In this document: piece after piece, positions 23,514 to 35,400 of the stretch | How positions within the stretch are numbered: the first letter of the stretch is position 1 | Layout of the letters: every line of letters starts with the position of its first letter | DNA from: Cervus elaphus | Lineage: Eukaryota > Chordata > Mammalia > Artiodactyla > Cervidae | Direction of reading: 5' to 3' | DNA length: 64,000 nt | NCBI RefSeq assembly: GCF_910594005.1 | Contig: NC_057823.1 | Span: forward strand, 101,294,015 to 101,358,014 | Notes under the pieces: model-generated | The model's input: the letters and a program-made list of their open reading frames with translations, nothing else | Database searches by the model: none | Told to the model about the DNA's origin: nothing | Made by a program: the position numbers and the translations under genes

Positions 23514-24090
23514 TCAGTTCAGTTCAGTCACTCAGTCACGTCCGACTCTTTGCGACCCCATGAATCGCAGCACGCCAGGCCTCCCTGTCCATCGCCAACT
23601 CCCGGAGTTTACTCGAACTCATGCCCATCGAGTCGGTGATGCCATCCAACCGTCTCATCCTCTGTCGTCCCCTTCTCCTCCTGCCCCCAATCCCTCCCAG
23701 CATCAGGGTCTTTTCCAATGAGTCAGCTCTTCGCATCAGGTGGCCAAAGTGTTGGAGTTTCAGCTTCAACATCAGAACTTCCAGTGAACACCCAGGACTG
23801 ATCTCCTTTAGGATGGACTGGTTGGATCTCCTTGCAGTCCAAGGGACTCTCAAGAGTCTTCTCCAACACCACAGTTCACAAGCATCAGTTCTTCTGTGCT
23901 CAACTTTCTTTATAGTCCAACTCTCATATCCATACATGACTACTGGAAAAACCATAGCTTTGACTAGATGGACCTTTGTTGGTAAAGTAATGTCTCTGCT
24001 TTTTAACATGCCTTCTAGGTTGGTCATAACTTTCCTTCCAGGGAGCAAGCGTGGTTTAATTTCATGGCTGCAGTCACCATCTGCACCATT
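23514..24090 (-). mobile_element. BovB fragment with an uninterrupted ORF2 C-terminal frame
   Basis: A 5'-truncated BovB of 577 bp. The - strand frame 23536-24048 is open for 170 codons and covers the ORF2 C-terminal region (VFPVVMYGYESWTIKK, then RRRRGRQRMRRLDG), showing little decay. A 13-bp duplication TTAACAYATCTGT lies at 23501-23513 and 24091-24103 with one mismatch. It lacks the reverse-transcriptase core and cannot be autonomous. Confidence 0.93.
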
Positions 24091-24231
24091 TTAACACATC
24101 TGTACTATTATTGAAATGAGTATATGAAAGTTCTGTGATTTGACTGTCCTTTTGACTATAGTTTGACCTAAGAACTCAGTACATGCAAATTGTACATCAG
24201 TTGTGGCAAAATACTTTGGGTAGTGAATGTT

Positions 24232-24437
24232 AGTGAAAGTGAAAATTGCTCAGTTGTGTCAGACTCTTTGCAACCCCATGGACTGTAGCCCGCCAGGTTC
24301 CTCTGTCCATGGGAGTTCCCAGGCAGGAAATACTAGAGTGGGTAGCCATTCCCTTCTCCAGGGGATCTTCCCAATCCAGGGATTGAACCTGGGTCTCCCA
24401 CATTGCAGGCAGATTCTTTACTGTCGGAGCCAACACA
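24232..24437 (-). mobile_element. Bov-tA SINE
   Basis: Reverse-oriented SINE from GAAAGTGAAAATTGCTCAG to TTCTTTACTGTCGGAGCC. Confidence 0.88.
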
Positions 24438-24926
24438 GATCTTAAATGAATGTGAAGTGTTACATGTTATTGTAGGAACTTCAAAATGGCAACTGCAAAC
24501 TTATTGTAAAAGGTGTGCCTTAAAAATGTATTCTTTACATTTCCAACATTTCAAAAAGTCATCTAATACATGTGCCTATGGAAACAATATGGAAATACAG
24601 AAACATAAAGAAATTGTCACTTATATATTCACAAATGTGATTTGATGCACACCAGCTTAATGTCTTACGGAATTGCAACTCTGTGGGTGCCATTATCAAT
24701 TAAAGTGGACGCTTGTGTAGATGCAACTCATTACCAGTGCTACTCTGCCGATTTAATAGGAATTAACCTGTTAAAATGGGCTCAGATTGATTTGCTGTCT
24801 TATTTGGTTACCTGACTACACGTGTGACAATTCTCTGACATTGAAAGTTTACTTGTAATGAAAGAAAGCCCCCAAGATAAAAAGTGGAGAGGCAAGTGTG
24901 GGAACCCAGGTTGCTTTTATTAAGGT
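24438..24926. other. AT-rich intergenic stretch
   Basis: No supported feature. Confidence 0.55.
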
Positions 24927-25047
24927 TTTTTTTTTTTTTTGGCTGTGCCTTGGGATTTGCGTGATTTTAGTTCCCCGGCCAGGGATCAAACCTGTGTCCC
25001 CTGCAGTGGAAACAGAGTCGTAGTCACTGGGCCACCAGGGGCGTCCC
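24927..25047 (-). mobile_element. CHR-2-type SINE
   Basis: Poly(T) at the left (tail on the - strand), GGCTGTGCCTTGG, TAGTTCCCCGGCCAGGGATC and the head-like GGGCCACCAGGGGCGTCCC. Confidence 0.82.
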
Positions 25048-25939
25048 AGGGGTGATTTTCCTGTTGTGAGTAGGGGTACTTTGTGTCTACCCAGTGTGAC
25101 CTATGTGGGCAGCTCCTCCGATTTTTATATTCCACACCTTGTCTTAGTACCGAATAGTCTAATTCTCCCAGAGCACCAGCCGTCAAGGCTGTATGGGTGA
25201 AACAGTTTTCCCTGAAGAATTGGGGGTAATTAAAGAAAATTAATTACAACAGAGAAAAAAACCCTTTTAATATCATATCCCACATATGTCTGTTTCCTAG
25301 TCAAGGGAAGGAAAAAGACAAATTCAGCCCCTCACAAGGGGTCACTTAAGGGCACACACCAGCCGTGTCTTGCTCTCCTGCCTTCTTTTTCTTTACCTTC
25401 AGCGCACACCCCTCTCCTTTTTAGTAAAACTCTATCGCCCACCCCCACAGGGATGTGTTTGACCCTGGTTTCCACCTCTCTCCTCTAGGAGAGTAATCCA
25501 GAGAATGAAGTCATCTGCAATCATATATTCTCAATGACATATTTGATCTGGAACAGTATCAAGGGGACTTCGGCAGAACGTCCTGGCTGAGGTCACTGGC
25601 AAAGCAGAAATGTCTGCAGAAGCATCACAGGGAAGAGTGAAGAAGGCTGGATTTGGAATCGAGACTCCAAGGCCTAATCATTGTACAATCATTAAACTGG
25701 AAAAAGGCGTAATTTGTAATCCAAAGATGTAAAAGTGATTTTTTTTTCAATGGACAGCCTGAGTTAACGACTAAATGAAAGGCTGAAGACTTCAGAGGAA
25801 CATCTCTGAAAGGAAATTTGAGAATTAAATCTAGAGTTAATGTAATATATTGTAAGATAGCTGAAAGACTGAGATATATGTAAAACAACAACAAGGAAGT
25901 CTCTGTTTTACAATGAGTGAGAAATGGAGGGATTCGTTT
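25048..25939. other. Intergenic, nothing recognised
   Basis: Unique-looking sequence; the - strand frame at 25625-25945 has no recognisable domain. Confidence 0.55.
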
Positions 25940-26300
25940 TTCCACTCAAATATTTATCAGGTGCTTAATATGTGCCAGGAACATTTGAAGTGCTGGGAAA
26001 TAGAGCAGTAAATAAGAGAAATAAAAACATCTATGGCCCAGATGGTAAAGAATCTGCCTGAAATATGGGAGACCCGGGTTCAGTCCCTGGCTTGGGAAGA
26101 TCCCCTGGAGAAGGGAATGGCTACCCCCTCCAGTATTCTTGCCTGGAGAATTCCATGAACAGAGGAGTCTGGTGGGCTACAGTCCATGGGGTCACAAAGA
26201 GTCGGACACACCTGGGCCAATAACACTTTCACTTTCACCTTAATGGAGCTTACGTTTTAGAGGTGGAAACAGAAGCTAAAGATGATAATTAAATGAATGG
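25940..26300 (+). mobile_element. L2 LINE fragment split by a SINE
   Basis: L2-like sequence (ATTTATCAGGTGCTTAATATG, GTGCTGGGAAATAGAGCAG) resumes after the SINE as AATGGAGCTTACGTTTTAG. Confidence 0.65.
26033..26237 (+). mobile_element. Bov-tA SINE nested in L2
   Basis: Forward SINE lacking the first bases of its tRNA head; GGTTCAGTCCCTGG and the body are clear. Confidence 0.88.
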
Positions 26301-26915
26301 GTTGAATGCCACAAGTACTTTCAAGGCAAACCAAACAAAAAAGGGGGAGATGGACTTGCTGGAGATGTCAGAGAACAGTGGCTTTTTAACTCTTGTGCTC
26401 AAGGAAACTATGTTTGTAGATACCGGTGAAAATTTTTCTGTAAGTCAGAAATTACTATAAACAGAAGCATGAGGATCTATAGAAAACAATATGAATCTGT
26501 CACATAAGAGAAAAATGTGATCTTACCTTATGTCTCTATTCTAAAGACATCCTTTCACTGTAAGATGAACATTATTACATTGTTATTTAAACAATGGCTT
26601 CAACAAGGTGAGGTTAGGTGCCCCTTCCACAGACTTCCGTAGTACCTGCTACTTCCTTATTGAAGGAGACCCTCACCCCCAGTATTGTTCTTGGAGAAGT
26701 TGAATATGACAAAGACGCAGATAATGAAGCCTCTGATAGGAAAGACTTCTAAGCTCCTGCTAACTTTTAAGCTTCCACAAGGTTGGCTTACTTTTTGTTT
26801 CCTGCCCTTATCTTCTGAGATATGTGTCCATAAAATGTTCCCACCCTTAGCTATCTTGATGGGCCTCTGTTTTTTTTTGCAACTAAGCTTTTTGCTTTCA
26901 GTAATTGTAGCTCTG
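26301..26915. other. Intergenic, nothing recognised
   Basis: No supported feature. Confidence 0.55.
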
Positions 26916-27105
26916 AGTCACTAACCTGTATTAGGTACTGTATATAGGTTATATGAATACTCAAAGCAATCTAGAAAAAATGGATATTATTATGCTTGTT
27001 TTCTAGCTGAGGGAACAAATACAGGTTAAATAATTTTAACAAGGTCACATGACTAGAAATCCTGGACTATATGATTTCAAACTCCAGGCTATCTTGATTT
27101 TATCA
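26916..27105 (-). mobile_element. MIR SINE relic
   Basis: Reverse MIR order: TATTAGGTACTGTATATAGG, CTAGCTGAGGGAACAAATAC, AACAAGGTCACATGACTAG. Confidence 0.7.
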
Positions 27106-27321
27106 CATTTCTTGTAAAGTCATTTGTTGACAAGGTAGCATGTCAATTGACCCATAAATGTAAAAATAGTCCACAGCTGTTGTAACAAATAGGAAAAAGA
27201 TTTTTCCATAAACTCTTTTTATTCTGGAAAAGATTGCATATACAAAAGTGAATCTTGGTAATTAAAAAAGAAGGATTTTGGCTATTTGGGAATAATGAGA
27301 AATTGCAGTAATATACTAGGC

Positions 27322-27512
27322 TTTTTTTTTTTTTTACCTTTTTATTTTGCATTGGGATATAACCAGTTTACAATGTTGCAATAGTCCCAGGTGAACAGTG
27401 AAGGGACTTAGTCATACATACACATATATCCATCCTCCCCTAAACTCCCCTCCCATCCAGGCTACCACATAACACTGATCAGAGTTCCATGTGTTATATA
27501 GTAGGTCCTTGA
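27322..27512 (-). mobile_element. Ruminant L1 3'-end fragment
   Basis: Poly(T) followed by TTTTATTTTGCATTGGGATA and GTTATATAGTAGGTCCTTG, matching the reverse complement of a ruminant-lineage L1 3' end. Confidence 0.65.
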
Positions 27513-28381
27513 ATGCTATAGTAGGTTAATGATTAGAAAGGTTAAAAAAAAGCCTCTTTATGTAATTTCTGAATAGAAAGTAACAGTGTAATGTCTGTTA
27601 ACAATTCAAAAACATCAAGTTTTGACGGAGGAATTTAAAAACTGATATCTAAAATTTCATTTTTTGACTAGGCATTCATTTTGCATGGTTCAAAATTCAA
27701 AATATACAAAAAATAAATATAGTAAAAAGCTGACTTCCTACCTCTGTTCCCCAGCCATCAGCTTTTCCTTCCTAGGGGCAACTAACGTTTTTCACTTCCT
27801 GGCTATGCTTCTAGAGGTATGTTCTAAATATGCAGACGTGTTGCTTTTAAACTCCTTTAGGTTTTAAAAACATATTCTTTTGAGATGATTATGTGTTCAC
27901 ATGCAGTTATAGGAGAGGATACAGAGAGATCCATATGCCCCTTACTCAGTTTTCCCCATTGGTAATCTATCTATATAGTACTATATAGTACTATACTATG
28001 GCTCAACAGCACAACCAGGATATAGAACATTTACTGTCCCCCAGGGTGGCCTCTGGGCTCCAGAAACCCTGCCTTCTCCCTTTGTTTCTCCAGTTAAGCT
28101 GTAGTTGCTAATTTCTGGACTACCTCATTAACCACCTTTAGTGTCTTGAGTTCTTCTTGCATCAATGGTCTTTGTTTGTAAAAATCTGAAGTAGTCTCTG
28201 TTTTCTAGGCTAGCCTCTGCCTGAAACAAGGTGGTGACGTGGCATTTCTTGCACACCTGGCTTTGTAGTTTCTGCTTTATATCCACTGTGCGGTTATCAA
28301 ATAGATCACGTAGCTCTCCTGATCTCTCAAACTGACTGTTTGCTAGGCAATGCTATTTACACCAATGTATGCTCCTTCCCA
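27513..28381. other. Intergenic, probable old L1-derived sequence
   Basis: The 27880-28300 part (CAGTTTTCCCCATTGGTAATC, CACAACCAGGATATAGAACA) resembles ancient L1 sequence in reverse orientation, with a short ATATAGTACT tandem near 27975. Assignment is tentative. Confidence 0.4.
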
Positions 28382-28395
28382 GATAACCATCATTT

Positions 28396-28496
28396 TTTTT
28401 TCCCCTGGTCTCACCCTGCACCTTGTAGAATCTAAGTTCCTGGACCAGGGATCGAACCCTGGGAGTCCTAACCACTGGACAAGGCAGGGAATTCCT
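28396..28496 (-). mobile_element. CHR-2-type SINE
   Basis: About 100 bp: T-tail, ACCAGGGATCGAACCCTGGG and GCAGGGAATTCC head. Duplication GAYAACCATCATTT at 28382-28395 and 28497-28510 (13 of 14 match). Confidence 0.9.
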
Positions 28497-28510
28497 GACA
28501 ACCATCATTT

Positions 28511-28817
28511 TAAAGTAATTTTTGGGGAAGGAGCATTGAGGCAAAGATACAACTTACAAAAGGGGCATTCGAGATGGAGTGTCTGACCCCTAAGGTTCAG
28601 AAGGCCTTTCAGAACACAAGGTCAATCTTCATGTGCACCCAATTTTTTATTAGCATCTCATTTTTCTTTATAGATTGAACAGATCATCACAGAACATAGG
28701 AAATCTCTGTTTTGAGCCTTACCCCCGACCCCAGATACCCCCTTCAGTCACAGCCCTCACAAGCCACTATTGATCTGAATTAAGACAGGACCCAGTCACA
28801 GGCTTAGGTGCCCCAGA
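28511..28817. other. Intergenic, nothing recognised
   Basis: No supported feature. Confidence 0.55.
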
Positions 28818-28829
28818 CACATCAACGAG

Positions 28830-29005
28830 TGCATGCGTGTGTGTCCAGTTCTATCTGACTCTGCGACCCTATGGACTGTAGCCCGCCAGACTCCTTTGTC
28901 CGTGGAATTTTCCAGGGAATACTGGAGAGGATCTTCCCAACTCAGGAATCCTGTGTGTCCTGCATTGGCAGGCGGATTCTTTACCACTGCACCACCTGGG
29001 ATGCC
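28830..29005 (-). mobile_element. Bov-tA SINE, internally shortened
   Basis: Reverse-oriented SINE with several deletions; duplication CACATCAACRAG at 28818-28829 and 29006-29017. Confidence 0.9.
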
Positions 29006-29017
29006 CACATCAACAAG

Positions 29018-29633
29018 CACCCACACATAAAGCTATGATCAGCCTTTAACTGCCTGGTGAATTGGTTTACTGGGTGTGTGACACTCAAGAGCCCATGGAA
29101 GTTTCGACTGAGTGGAGTCAGGGCTAGGGTGGGAGAATGAAGTGCCGCCACGGAGGGAGGCAATTTGGACACAATGCCCTCTCAAGCCGGCTAGCCTTGA
29201 GCCTAATAAAATTAAGGGCAAATCAGAACTTTACCGCTCTGGCCAAAGAACACTGCCAACCTTCCAGAGCAAAGGGCAAGAACAAGGCATTCTTCTGAAA
29301 AGGTTACAAGATTTTCAGACAGAACAAAATGAAAGTAAGTTTCTGAATATAAAATATACTATGTCTTGTAGGTGATTTTATGAGAATGATCATGGGAACA
29401 ATACACTACTGTGTCAAATATTATAATCTGAGATAGTTTTTGGTGTTCTCCTAAAGTACTGATGAAAGAAATGTCCATCCATTTATTTGTTTATTCAATG
29501 CACGTTATGTCATGCCAGGTTCTGTATTTGAGAAATTATACATAATTTGTGCCAGAAAGAAAGTAATTTATGTTTTCCTAAAATTGTTCTATGATCTTCC
29601 CATAGGTATTTTAGGGCACATAATCTAGTGTAA
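29018..29633. other. Intergenic, nothing recognised
   Basis: A + strand frame at 29112-29375 runs past a GT site (GAAAGTAAGT near 29333), but no acceptor partner or protein family supports an exon. Confidence 0.5.
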
Positions 29634-29860
29634 GGGCTTCCCAGGTGGCGCTAGTGGTTAAGACCCTACCTCCCAATGCAGGAAATGAAAGAGGTCAGGG
29701 TTCGGTCCCCGGGTCCAGAAGATCCCCTGGAGGAGAGCATGGCAACCCTTCCAGTATTCTTGCCTGGAGAATCTCATGGACAGAGGAGCCTGGCAATTTA
29801 CCGTCCATAGGGTCGCACAGAGTCGGACCCAACTGAAGTGACTTAGTCCCAGCACAGGCA
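29634..29860 (+). mobile_element. Bov-tA SINE with variant head
   Basis: The head reads GGTGGCGCTAGTGGTTAAGA, distinct from most copies here, and the B-box-like GGTTCGGTCCCCGG follows; the body is typical Bov-A. No ruminant-specific insertion follows until about 39.25 kb. Confidence 0.87.
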
Positions 29861-30159
29861 AGGTAGTATAAAATGTCTTCTAGCTGAGGAGCCAGCTAGA
29901 GCTGGCGGGCTCTAGCTGCAGACATCACTGTTGAAATAAGGGTTTTCAGATTTGTCTTTATCATTCCAGGGGCACATATAGATTTTGGAACAAGTTTGAA
30001 TCAACATTTGTTTAAATTTGTATTAATTTACACCAAGATTATGCTTTTTATGTGCAGATATTTTGTTAAAAAAAAAAAAAAGGAAGAAAACAAAAAGCGA
30101 CAACAACAAGCTCTCTTGGATTGAGACCGAAACGCAAATTAGCAACACTTACAAACAAT

Positions 30160-30375
30160 TCTGGGGTTCCAGGCTTGGGTTCAAACCCGGCTCTGCAACG
30201 AGCTCTTGTGTGTGTGACCTTGAGAAAATTACTCACATTTTCTGCATCTTTAAAATGCAGCTCATAATTAATCGGTCACTTCTCTTACAGAATTGTTGTG
30301 GACTCTCAGTCAAAAAATGCATGCAAAAAGGCCTGGCACGTAGTGAGAGCCAAATGAATGTCAGCAACTACTCTT
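30160..30375 (+). mobile_element. MIR SINE, nearly complete
   Basis: Clear MIR order: GGGTTCAAACCCGGCTCTGC, GTGTGACCTTGAGAAAATTAC, AAAAGGCCTGGCACGTAG. Confidence 0.82.
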
Positions 30376-30754
30376 ATCTCTGAGTCTATTAACCAGTTTG
30401 ACAGAGGAGATGCACATGCCTTGGGAACAGGGAAGAAAGATCACAGGAGAGCATTTATTACAAGCATGGAGCACATCAAGTCTGAAGATGCGAAGAGCGG
30501 CTCATCAAATGAGAATCTGAATTTGCCCCTCGTCCCCACATTCACCAGATAGTCAGCAATTGTCCCAGGTTGACCCTACAGTCTGTCGTTCCACGGGTTT
30601 CTCCTACTTCTTCTCTAGTTCTGCTCAGCGCCGCGTCCTCAAAGCGGAGGCTCAGGACGAACACCGCCTAAAGTGGGGCGACTTGCGCCTCGCCAGGCCT
30701 GCGAGGGGGGAGCTCTTGCATCCTCGTGCAGGGCCTGGGCCGGGCAGGGGGGTG

Positions 30755-31075
30755 TGAGGACGCCCCCTCAGCCCCCCAGAGCCCCCCCGCCACTCAGCCC
30801 CCCCCCCCCCCTCAGCCGCCCCCCTCCCCCCTCAGCCCCCCAGAGCCCCCCCGCCACTCAGCCCCCCTCCCCCCTCAGACCCCCTCGGCCGCCCCAGCCC
30901 GCCCCTCCCCCTCTTAGACCCCCTCAGCCGCCCCCCTGAGCCCCCCTCCCCCTCTCAGACCCCGTCAGCCGCCCCCTCAAGCCCCCCAGCCCTCCCCCCT
31001 CAGCGCCCCCCGCCCCTCTTAGCCCCCCTCAGCCGCCCCGACTCAGCCCCCCGCGTCCCTCGGCCGCCCCCCCAC
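30755..31075 (+). repeat. C-rich degenerate tandem tract
   Basis: Repeated blocks built from CCCCCTCAGCCGCCCC and CCCCCCAGAGCCCCCCCGCC, nearly lacking G runs on the + strand. It lies immediately upstream of the inferred start region. Confidence 0.85.
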
Positions 31076-31089
31076 GAGCGCCTGAGCGC

Positions 31090-31197
31090 CTTTCCCGCCC
31101 GGGTCCGCCCTTCCTCAGGGCGTGTGAGCCGGGCGCGGGAGGCGGGCTCGGCGCTGACGGGGCTGCGCCTCTGCGGCCTGAGGGAGGAGGGCGGGAA

Positions 31198-31232
<35 letters not shown>

Positions 31233-31406
31233 GGAGGAGGCGGGGACTGCGCCGGGCGGCAGCTGGCGCCGAGCGCGCCGGGAGCGCGGAGAGGCACCGG
31301 CAGGCTCGAACCGGCCGCCTCAGCGCCGCAGCCCCGCGCCTCTGCCGCCCGCCTCGCGGTCTCCGCGGCCCCGGGCACGACGGAGACGGCGGAGCTGGGG
31401 CCGCTG
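31090..31406 (+). other. MACIR: Predicted MACIR non-coding exon 1
   Basis: The 3' boundary is taken from a splice donor GGCCGCTG|GTAGGT with GT at 31407-31408. The 5' boundary is only approximate because no start site can be read from sequence. I saw no ATG within this interval, consistent with untranslated leader. It contains the 11-unit GGC repeat. Other donors in the island (for example near 32414) are possible, so this exon model is a prediction. Confidence 0.5.
31198..31230 (+). repeat. (GGC)11 trinucleotide repeat
   Basis: Eleven uninterrupted GGC units inside the CpG island, in the predicted 5' untranslated region of MACIR. Confidence 0.95.
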
Positions 31407-32420
31407 GTAGGTTGCGCGGGGCCGGCGCCTCCTGCAGCCTTTTGTGCTGCGGCAAAGGGAGCGGTGCGGACGGGCGGGTGGCGGGGCGGGGGACGGCGGG
31501 GGAGGCTGCCTCAGCCCTGGCTGCTCAGCGCCCGGCGGCGGCGCCGCCCCCTTCCTTCCGCCTCGTGCCCGGGGCCGGGCGCTGAGGAGCGCGGGGCCGG
31601 GCGGCCTCCGCGGTGGGCGCCGCCCTGGCCTCGGCGGTCGGGCCCCCGCCCCGCTCCCCGGCGCCCGAGCAGGGGGCTGGGGGCTGCTGTGCGGGGCGCG
31701 GGGCCCCGGCGGGGTGCCGGGAGCCCGCCGTTCCTGGGCCCCGGGGTGGGGTCGGCGACGCGGCGAGGGGCCGCGCGTGTGAGGAGGGCGCGGCGGCGGC
31801 GGCGTGCGCCCGGGTGCGCGCGGCGTGCGCCCGGCGGGGAGGTGCGGGGCGCCGGTGGGCGCCGCCGCCGTGCGGGCCCCGGGGGTCGGCGGGCTCCCGG
31901 GCCCCGGGAGAAGCAGCGCCCTTCCCGGGCCTGCCGCGCCTCTGGCCGCTCGCCAGGGCCGCGCGCCGGGTGCGACTGCCCGGGCCAGATAGCGCCTCGG
32001 GGCGAGCCCGGGGCCCTTATCTCGCCTGCCCGCCTCGCCCGCTCGCCCGCTCTGCGGTCTGAGGGGGGCTCGGGGGTGGCGGGGCCGCCCGGGAGCCGGG
32101 GCGGCGCGGGCCTCGCGTGGGGACCGGGAGCGCACGCGGCAGACGGCGCTGGGCATCGCTGCCCTCGCCCCACCTGTCGCCTTTGGGCCCGGCGGGAAGC
32201 GGAGGGAAGGGTTTCCCGGGCGGGCGGGGGTCAGACCTTGAGGAGGCGGGCCCCATTGTGCAGCTGCCAAACTCTCTAGTGGTGGAATCTGCGCATCTCT
32301 GCCAGGGAGGAGATGGGGAGCGCGGCAGGGACGAGGGCCGCGGCCCCGGCCCCTTGCAGGTGTTCACATCCTTAGGGGCTCGGTGCTGCTCCGGCCGCGC
32401 CGGTTGGCACGCGGGTAGGT

Positions 32421-35400
32421 TACCGATTGATTTCTGTCGAGCCGAGATGCTCGAGTTGTGTCTGTGGTCCGACTGGGGCGCTCAGGTAGAACTGGGGCTA
32501 GGAACTTTCTCATCATTAGAGGAAAGAGGAAGAATGCAGGCATTTTATCGTGTGCTTGCTACTCCTAGCCGAAAGAGCAGTGTCTTGCACGATTCTGACG
32601 CTTCTAGACTCTTCATTTTGCATTGTTTTTCTCAGAGAAGCCACACTGCAGTTGAGAGTTGTAAGTTGCTTATTATTACTATTATTTTTTAAAACCCTGT
32701 GGAGCAGATTGGACGCTAGGGAGATAGAAATGACCTCTTCCCCAAGTTTATTTTCGCAGTCGTTTCAAAATACAGTGTTGGTTATTATGGTGAAGCTTTT
32801 TGGTACTTTCTTAATTCAAGATCGTGATTTATGCTTACGCAATTACACTTCATGAATATTTGACAGATTTCTCCGTGTTTTCATTATGTAACTGTACATG
32901 CATTATAGACTTAATAAAATGACCAGGGTGAAATACAAGGATTAACAAGCCCAAAGACCTCTTGATTTGATGAGAATTGTTTAGAATATGCTTCTGCCTT
33001 CGTTATTTAAGTGTAAATGAGACTGTTTAGTAGTAACTCTTCCAGGATGCAAGATAGAAGGTGTTTATTGACCTTATATAATGGTCAGTGATTTTTGTTT
33101 ACTTTCTGTGTATCATTTTGTATACTTTGGAGAGCTAGTGGGCACATTAACCCTTAAAAGTATTTAGTGTTGTGGGAGTAACACAACGTTACATACGGGA
33201 TTTTTTTTTTTTTTTTTTCCTGATTTATATTCTCTGGGGGGAAATCAGCTTTTCCTCCAGAGAGAGCTCTGATTTCGTCACATTCCTATCAAAATAAGTT
33301 CTTGGTTTTAAGCTTTCATTTGGAACGTTAGGCAATTCCATAGTGTACACCTGTCCCAATTCAGTTATGTTTCCTGAAGGGGAAATTTCTTGTAAAGACT
33401 GCATGTAGACCTATAGTTCAGTTACTGTCAGTCATATTTGTAGTGAAACTGAATTCTAAAAGTAGAAGGATGATTTCACATAATGATAACACACTGGTAA
33501 TCTAGCTTTGATTTCTAGTAGTAGAAATAAAATGAAAATGAATGCTGCTTTTTAAGGAATTTGCTATTAAAAGAACTGATATTAGAAAAAGAAACACATA
33601 TTTTTCTTTCTGAACCAATTATGGGTTGTCTGTCTAGTTTGGTGTGGTTAATGATTTGTTTGTAAGGTCAAGGATGGTTTCGGAAAAGTCACACCCTACT
33701 TTAACAACTCTTCTTAAAAATTATTGATGATTTAGTTTTTATAAGTTGCAAAGAGAAAAGTAAGATTATTTTAAAGTAAGCTTTAAGATGAACATAGCTA
33801 ACCGTTTTATTTTCATTGTATTGTGCATAGGCAGTTAAACCATTTTATTTCTGCACAGTGTTTTGTTACTTTTAAAGTTGCTTATTTTATTTATTTTTTT
33901 TTGCCAAGTCCTTGTTCATTATTGATCTCTCCTCAAATAGCCACTCTGAGGGAACTGCCTGCTTCCATTTTTTTTTTTTTTTCCCTTCCTGTTTTGGGAG
34001 CCAGAATCAGAACCAATGACTTATTCTGTACCAGTTTTCTTTGCCTATAATTTATCTTGCTTTCATAGTGTAATCTTTAATGATTTGTGAGATTTATTTA
34101 CCAAAATTCTTGAAGGCTATATGCTGGCCTTGATATTTACAACCTTATGATGTTTAGAAGTTATATTCTGTTAAATTTTTTCATATTGCTATTTTGTTAA
34201 TAGATCTATGGTGAAGTCCGAGATTCGTGGCTTTTCTGTGTGTAGGAATTTTGTGTGGCATTGAAAATTTCCATTTGGAGCTTTTATATTTTTGGGAAAA
34301 TCACTCCCTTCTTTAGGTTCACAATGCCATTCAAGTTTATTGTTACGTGTATTAGATTTATATATTTCCATGTTTGTCTGTCCTCCCTCTTGTCTCAGGT
34401 TTCACTTTTTATTCTTGCACCAGCACCTGTACTATGCTGGGACACAGTAAGACCCAAGAAATATTGTTGAGTGAGTAAATGAATAGTTGAATGGCTGAGT
34501 GGATACAACCAAAGAAATACTCTGAAACTGTAAGGAAAGCCACTGTGTGAGCAGAAGGGTCTTTCTTTTGTAATTCATTGCCGTTCCATTGTTATATATT
34601 ACTTTTGAGTAGGATAACAATATAGTTACCAAACTGGCATACGGTTGAGAGATAAAGGCAGGGTGCTGTGAATAGTTATGCCAGGGTACCGGCTCTGAAC
34701 TAAGACATATGGTCAACCCTACTTTTGAAGAACTTGCTTCTTTTTTTCTTGTGATGGTATCTGTCACCTGCCTGAGAAAATTTGACACACTTGCTAGTTT
34801 TATATTTGCAAACCTTTCTGTTTGTAGAAGCTTCATTTGCAGTCATATGATGGGTGTCTTTTGCTTAGTCACCCTTGACCTAGAGGCCTATGGGTAGCTC
34901 TTGGCCAGGCTTGCTTTTTCCTAATTTCATTGCTTACAGGATAACGTCACAGGACTTTCTGTTTGTAGCAACTGCTTATAGCTTGAAGGTTTATATACTC
35001 TAACCTTTGCTCTGTTTACTTCCGTTCATTTTTTTATGCAGTGTTTATTCCATCTTGTAAGAATTTCCCATGAGTTCATTTCCCTCTGTTTTTGAGAGGG
35101 GATCCATTGATAACCTTGCTAAAGCTTCATGTTCAAACCATTGGCCGAAATCAATTGCAAGTGTTGAGATTTATAGATTTTAAGGTATTCTAAAGTGTTA
35201 TTTTGGAGGTCTGTATTTTGGGGACTTTTGGATTATAGTTTTTTAGTTGTTTCTAATGGGGGATGATAGTAAAATCCTTATTAAATTTTTACTAGGTTCC
35301 TTTATAAGTAATCTCTTCTAATTAAAAAAAAATTGATTGGAGTGTAGTTGCTTATAGGCAATCTCTTAAAGAAGCTATCTTCTTATACTAGTTTCTGACC

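Larger units (their letters stand above)
30600..32420 (+). promoter_or_regulatory. MACIR: CpG island, MACIR promoter region
   Basis: About 1.8 kb of extreme G+C with dense CpG in an otherwise AT-rich window. Multiple GGGCGG/GGGCGGG GC boxes occur and no TATA box is evident, as expected for a broad CpG-island promoter. The composition opens overlapping frames on both strands (for example 31320-32270 and 31464-32279), rich in Arg, Pro, Ala and Gly and without domains; I treat these as artefacts. It precedes the coding exon by about 17 kb on the same strand. Promoter assignment is inferred from position and composition. Confidence 0.85.

Noticed and set aside
29112..29375. Possible coding exon ending at a GTAAGT donor
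   Set aside because: No acceptor, homologous protein or neighbouring exon could be found.
31320..32279. Long overlapping frames (271-316 codons) on both strands of the CpG island
   Set aside because: They arise from extreme G+C with few stop codons, are made of low-complexity Arg/Pro/Ala/Gly, overlap in several frames at once and match no family.
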